DNA from: Rhodospirillaceae bacterium
GTDB taxonomy: Bacteria; Pseudomonadota; Alphaproteobacteria; Dongiales; Dongiaceae
Length of the DNA stretch: 9,067 nt
Assembly (NCBI GenBank): GCA_016794075.1
Contig: JAEUKU010000120.1
Coordinates: 1 to 9,067, forward strand
Reading direction: 5' to 3'
Shown here: in pieces, positions 6,065-9,067 of the stretch
Layout: the number at the start of each line of letters is the position of its first letter
Position numbering within the stretch: the first letter of the stretch is position 1
Position numbers and translations under genes: made by a program
Notes under the pieces: generated by a model
What the model saw: the letters and a program-made list of their open reading frames with translations, nothing else
What the model was told of the DNA's origin: nothing
Database searches by the model: none

Positions 6065-7534
6065 ATGCCCGTCATGAAGGACCTGGTGAACGGCGTCCCG
6101 CGCTATCGCCATTTCATCAACGGCCAGTGGACCGACTCCACAATCAAGGAATGGATCGAGGTGGAGAACCCGGCGACCGGCGCCGTCATCGCCACTGTGC
6201 CGAAGGGCAGCGCCGACGATGCCGACCGTGCTTTGGTCGCCGCCGCCGCGGCGCAGCCGGCCTGGGAAGCGCTGCCGCCGATCGAGCGCGCCAAGCTACT
6301 CATCGGCCTGGCGCGGCTCATTCTTGAGAATCGCGATCGCCTGGCGCGGCTGGTGGTGGCGGAGCAGGGCAAGCCGCTGACCGAGGCGCGCGGCGAGATC
6401 GAGGGCACCGCGCTCTACCTCACTTATGCGGCGGAAGAGGCGCGGCGCATCACTGGCGACATCATCCCCTCCGACAACGCCGACGAGCAGGTCTGGATCC
6501 AGCGCGTCGCCCACGGCGTGGTCGTCGGCCTGACCGCCTGGAACTACCCGGCGGCGCTGACCACGCGCAAGATGGGACCGGCCTTGCTCGCCGGCAATAC
6601 CATCGTCATCAAGTCGCATGAGGGGACGCCGCTCTCCGCCTTCGAGATCGCGCAGCTTTCGACCCAGCTCGACTTCCCGCCGGGCGTCATCAATGTGGTG
6701 AGCGGCACCGGCGAGGGCCTGGGCGCGGCTTTGGTCAAGCACCCGATCCCGCGTCTGATCACGCTCACAGGCAGCGTGCGCGCGGGCAAGGAGATCTTTC
6801 GCGCGTCCGCCGACGATCTGAAGATCCTGCGGCTCGAACTGGGCGGCAAGGCGCCCTTCATCGTCGCGGAAGACGCCGATATCGGCGCGGCGGTGAAGGC
6901 GGCCATCGCCTCGCGTTTCGAGAATTGCGGCCAGATCTGCATCTGCAACGAGCGCATGTACCTGCATGAGCGCATCGCCGACGAGTTCACCGAGAAATTC
7001 GTCCGCGCGGTGAAGGGTCTGAAGGTTGGCGATCCGCTGCAGATGGTGGATGTCGGCCCCAAGTTCAGCGCCGCCGAATTGGACAAAGTCGAGCGCATGG
7101 TGCAGGCGGCGACCAAGGTCGGCGCCAAGGTGCTGACCGGCGGCAAGCGCCTGACCGAGGGCGAATATGCGCGCGGCCACTGGTTCGAGCCGACGGTGCT
7201 GACCGCCGCCGACAACCGCATGGCCATCATGCAGGACGAGGTCTTCGGCCCGGTCATTCCGCTGATGACGGTGACCGATTTCGACGAGGGTCTGCGCCTC
7301 GCCAACGAATCCCGCTACGGCCTCTCCGCCTATGTCTTCACCAAGGACATGCGCCGCCTGATGCGCCTGGTGCGGGAACTGAAATTCGGCGAGATCTACG
7401 TCAACCGCCCCGGCGGCGACGCAGTGCACGCCCACCATGCCGGCCTGCGCCACAGCGGCATCGGCGGCGAGGATGGCAAATACGGCCTCGACGCCTATTT
7501 CCAGAAGAAGACGATCTACGTGAACTACGCGTGA
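6065..7534 (+). CDS. NAD(P)-dependent aldehyde dehydrogenase, AldA (lactaldehyde/glycolaldehyde dehydrogenase)-like
   Basis: A full-length 489-residue cytoplasmic aldehyde dehydrogenase that oxidises an aldehyde to its acid. The catalytic set is complete: N160 in AWNYP, K183 in VIK of the Rossmann fold, E258 in LELGG, C292 in CGQIC, and EVFGP (392-396). The region after the nucleophile (ICICNERMYL) and the C-terminal segments NRPGGDAVHAHHAG and SGIGGEDGKYGL resemble, from memory, E. coli AldA, which acts on lactaldehyde and glycolaldehyde, more than typical succinate-semialdehyde dehydrogenases. AGGAGA sits 6 nt before the ATG and overlaps the dctM stop region, indicating one transcript. Context suggests it oxidises the aldehyde left by the aldolase (glycolaldehyde, lactaldehyde or glyceraldehyde) or 2-oxoglutarate semialdehyde. 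Family assignment is certain, substrate open. Confidence 0.95.
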   Translation: MPVMKDLVNGVPRYRHFINGQWTDSTIKEWIEVENPATGAVIATVPKGSADDADRALVAAAAAQPAWEALPPIERAKLLIGLARLILENRDRLARLVVAEQGKPLTEARGEIEGTALYLTYAAEEARRITGDIIPSDNADEQVWIQRVAHGVVVGLTAWNYPAALTTRKMGPALLAGNTIVIKSHEGTPLSAFEIAQLSTQLDFPPGVINVVSGTGEGLGAALVKHPIPRLITLTGSVRAGKEIFRASADDLKILRLELGGKAPFIVAEDADIGAAVKAAIASRFENCGQICICNERMYLHERIADEFTEKFVRAVKGLKVGDPLQMVDVGPKFSAAELDKVERMVQAATKVGAKVLTGGKRLTEGEYARGHWFEPTVLTAADNRMAIMQDEVFGPVIPLMTVTDFDEGLRLANESRYGLSAYVFTKDMRRLMRLVRELKFGEIYVNRPGGDAVHAHHAGLRHSGIGGEDGKYGLDAYFQKKTIYVNYA

Positions 7535-7571
7535 TACAATCGCGCGGTGTTCGCTGGAGGAGCGCCACGCC

Positions 7572-9067
7572 ATGACCGACCGGAGCAACCAGCCGCCTGT
7601 TCTGCGCTTGAATCCCGCCGACCCGCTGGTGGTGGCGACGCGGGACCTGAAGGCGGGCGAGGAGGTCGGCCTGGGCGAAGTGACGCCCAGGGAGCCGATC
7701 CCGCGCGGCCACAAGCTGGCGGTGCAGGCGATCGCGGTCGGCGCGCCGGTGCGCAAACTGGGCCAGATCATCGGCAACGCGACCAGGGCGATCGAACCCG
7801 GCCAGCACATCCACGTCCACAACGTCGAGTTCCGCCCCAGCGCGGCCGATCACGGCATCGGCGCCCACCGGAGCAACCTGCCGGTCCTGCCGGAACCCGC
7901 GGCGGCGACCTTCCAGGGCATCCTGCGGTCCGACGGCTCGGTGGCGACGCGGAACTATATCGGCGTGCTGACCACGGTGAACTGCTCCGCCCAGGTCGCC
8001 CGGATGATCTCCGAGCATTTCCGGATGTCGGGCGAGCTCAAGGATTATCCCAACATCGACGGCGTGGTGGCGCTCACCCACAAGAGCGGCTGCGCCGGGG
8101 GCGAGGAGACGGAGGGCAACCACGTGCTGCGGCGGACGGTGGCCGGCTATGCCCGGCACCCCAATTTCGCCGCCGTGCTGATCATCGGCCTGGGCTGCGA
8201 ATCCAACCAGCTGCCAAGGCTGGTGGCGGAGGAGCATCTGCAGACCGGCCCAAGGCTCCATACCCTGGTGATCCAGGAAACCGGCGGCACCCGCAAGACC
8301 GTGGATGCCGGCATCGACCACATCCGCCAGCTGCTGCCCGAAGCCAACGCGGTCACGCGCCAGACCCTGCCGGCCAGGCACCTGACCCTCGGCCTGCAAT
8401 GCGGCGGGTCGGACGGCTTCTCGGCCATCACCGCCAATCCGGCGCTCGGGGTGGCGGCGGATCTGCTGGTGCAGAACGGCGGCACCGCCATCCTCTCGGA
8501 GACGCCGGAGATCTACGGCGCCGAGCACATGCTGCTGGGCCGGGCGGTGAGCCGGGAGGTCGGCAACAAGCTCTTGGACCTGCTGCGCTGGTGGGAGGTC
8601 TATGCCGAGAAGAACGGCGAATCCCTCGACAACAACCCGTCCCCCGGCAACAAGGCGGGCGGCCTCACCACCATCCTGGAGAAATCCCTGGGCGCCGCGG
8701 CCAAGGGTGGGCGCAGCGATCTGGTCGACGTCTACAGATACGCCGAACCCGTGACCCAGCGCGGCTTCGTGTTCATGGATACCCCCGGCTACGACCCGGT
8801 CTCGGTGACCGGCCAGGTGGCCGGCGGGGCCAACATCATCTGCTTCACGACAGGGCGGGGCTCCTGTTTCGGCTGCAAGCCGGCGCCCAGCCTGAAGCTC
8901 GCCACCAACACGCCGATGTATGCCCGCATGGCCGACGACATGGACATCAATTGCGGCGCGATCCTCGATGGCGGCATGAGCGTCGAGGAGATGGGCAAGC
9001 AGATCTTCGATCTCATCCTCAAGACCGCCTCCGGCCAGCGCTCCAGGAGCGAGCTGCTGGGCTATGG
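7572..9067 (+). CDS. UxaA/GarD-family sugar-acid dehydratase (altronate/galactarate dehydratase family), cut by right edge
   Basis: The frame is open from ATG 7572, which has GGAGGAG 9 nt upstream, to the end: 498 residues, probably lacking only a short C-terminal tail. Seen: an N-terminal SAF domain (about residues 18-90, with GHKLA 46-50 and HIHVHN 79-84), then the UxaA/GarD catalytic body with HKSGCAGG (170-177), GLGCESNQ (206-213), QCGGSDGFSAITANP (276-290), NPSPGNKAGG (355-364), TTGRGSCFGCKPAPS (426-440) and DMDINCG (456-462). Known: the family are iron-dependent hydro-lyases that dehydrate altronate or galactarate to 2-keto-3-deoxy or 5-keto-4-deoxy acids. Odd: SCFGCKP (431-437) has two cysteines where, from memory, E. 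coli UxaA and GarD read TPYGGFV and TPYGLMA, so substrate should not be copied from either. Its place in the operon after the transporter and aldehyde dehydrogenase fits sugar-acid breakdown. Confidence 0.92.
   Translation, partial: MTDRSNQPPVLRLNPADPLVVATRDLKAGEEVGLGEVTPREPIPRGHKLAVQAIAVGAPVRKLGQIIGNATRAIEPGQHIHVHNVEFRPSAADHGIGAHRSNLPVLPEPAAATFQGILRSDGSVATRNYIGVLTTVNCSAQVARMISEHFRMSGELKDYPNIDGVVALTHKSGCAGGEETEGNHVLRRTVAGYARHPNFAAVLIIGLGCESNQLPRLVAEEHLQTGPRLHTLVIQETGGTRKTVDAGIDHIRQLLPEANAVTRQTLPARHLTLGLQCGGSDGFSAITANPALGVAADLLVQNGGTAILSETPEIYGAEHMLLGRAVSREVGNKLLDLLRWWEVYAEKNGESLDNNPSPGNKAGGLTTILEKSLGAAAKGGRSDLVDVYRYAEPVTQRGFVFMDTPGYDPVSVTGQVAGGANIICFTTGRGSCFGCKPAPSLKLATNTPMYARMADDMDINCGAILDGGMSVEEMGKQIFDLILKTASGQRSRSELLGY

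Noticed and set aside
4198..6075. A 625-codon open frame on the minus strand opposite dctQ and dctM
   Set aside because: Its product is dominated by H, D, R, E and Q repeats, the mirror of hydrophobic membrane codons in high-GC DNA. dctQ and dctM on the plus strand carry clear family motifs over the same bases.
7512..7540. TACAAT (7535-7540) as the -10 of an internal promoter for the dehydratase gene
   Set aside because: No acceptable -35 lies at 15-19 nt upstream (CGATCT at 17 nt), and the hexamer overlaps the aldehyde dehydrogenase stop in a tight operon.
7552..7564. Hairpin CGCT/AGCG with the GGAGG ribosome-binding site in its loop
   Set aside because: The stem is only 4 bp and would be common by chance in GC-rich DNA; it is too weak to call a thermosensor or terminator.
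6296..7822. A 508-codon open frame on the minus strand opposite the aldehyde dehydrogenase and the start of the dehydratase
   Set aside because: It has no recognisable domain, is low complexity, and crosses two real genes with complete catalytic motifs. It is a GC-driven antisense shadow.
1..9067. Mobile elements, CRISPR arrays, tRNA or rRNA genes
   Set aside because: No transposase-like product, no regularly spaced repeats and no RNA gene signatures were seen on either strand.

Overview
The window is GC-rich and gene-dense, with tight gene spacing and two GTG starts. Together with a TRAP transporter and an FCD-type GntR regulator this suggests an alphaproteobacterium (Rhodospirillales or Rhizobiales style). 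The lineage is inferred from composition and gene content only; there is no rRNA or other taxonomic marker.

Layout: two transcription units diverge from one 214-bp regulatory region (2187-2400). Leftward (minus strand) run a DHDPS/N-acetylneuraminate-lyase-superfamily class I aldolase or dehydratase (1206-2186) and, 5 bp after it, the N-terminal 400 residues of a HyuA-type hydantoinase/oxoprolinase subunit that leaves the left edge. Rightward (plus strand) run six genes with gaps of 10-43 bp: a GntR/FCD repressor-type regulator, a complete three-component TRAP transporter (dctP, dctQ, dctM), an AldA-like aldehyde dehydrogenase, and a nearly complete UxaA/GarD-family sugar-acid dehydratase that runs off the right edge. 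No mobile element, CRISPR array, tRNA or rRNA was seen.

How the genes could work together (inference): the TRAP system imports an organic or sugar acid; the UxaA/GarD enzyme dehydrates an aldonate or aldarate to a 2-keto-3-deoxy (or 5-keto-4-deoxy) acid; the DHDPS-family enzyme either cleaves it to pyruvate plus an aldehyde or dehydrates and decarboxylates it to 2-oxoglutarate semialdehyde; the aldehyde dehydrogenase oxidises the resulting aldehyde; the GntR/FCD protein senses a pathway acid and controls both units from dyads in the shared intergenic region.

The piece that does not fit is the HyuA-type protein, whose family hydrolyses or carboxylates cyclic amides, lactams or ketones at the cost of ATP. 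It is divergent in two family motifs. Its pairing with a sugar-acid route is the best candidate for undescribed biology here. The physiological substrate of the locus cannot be fixed from sequence alone.
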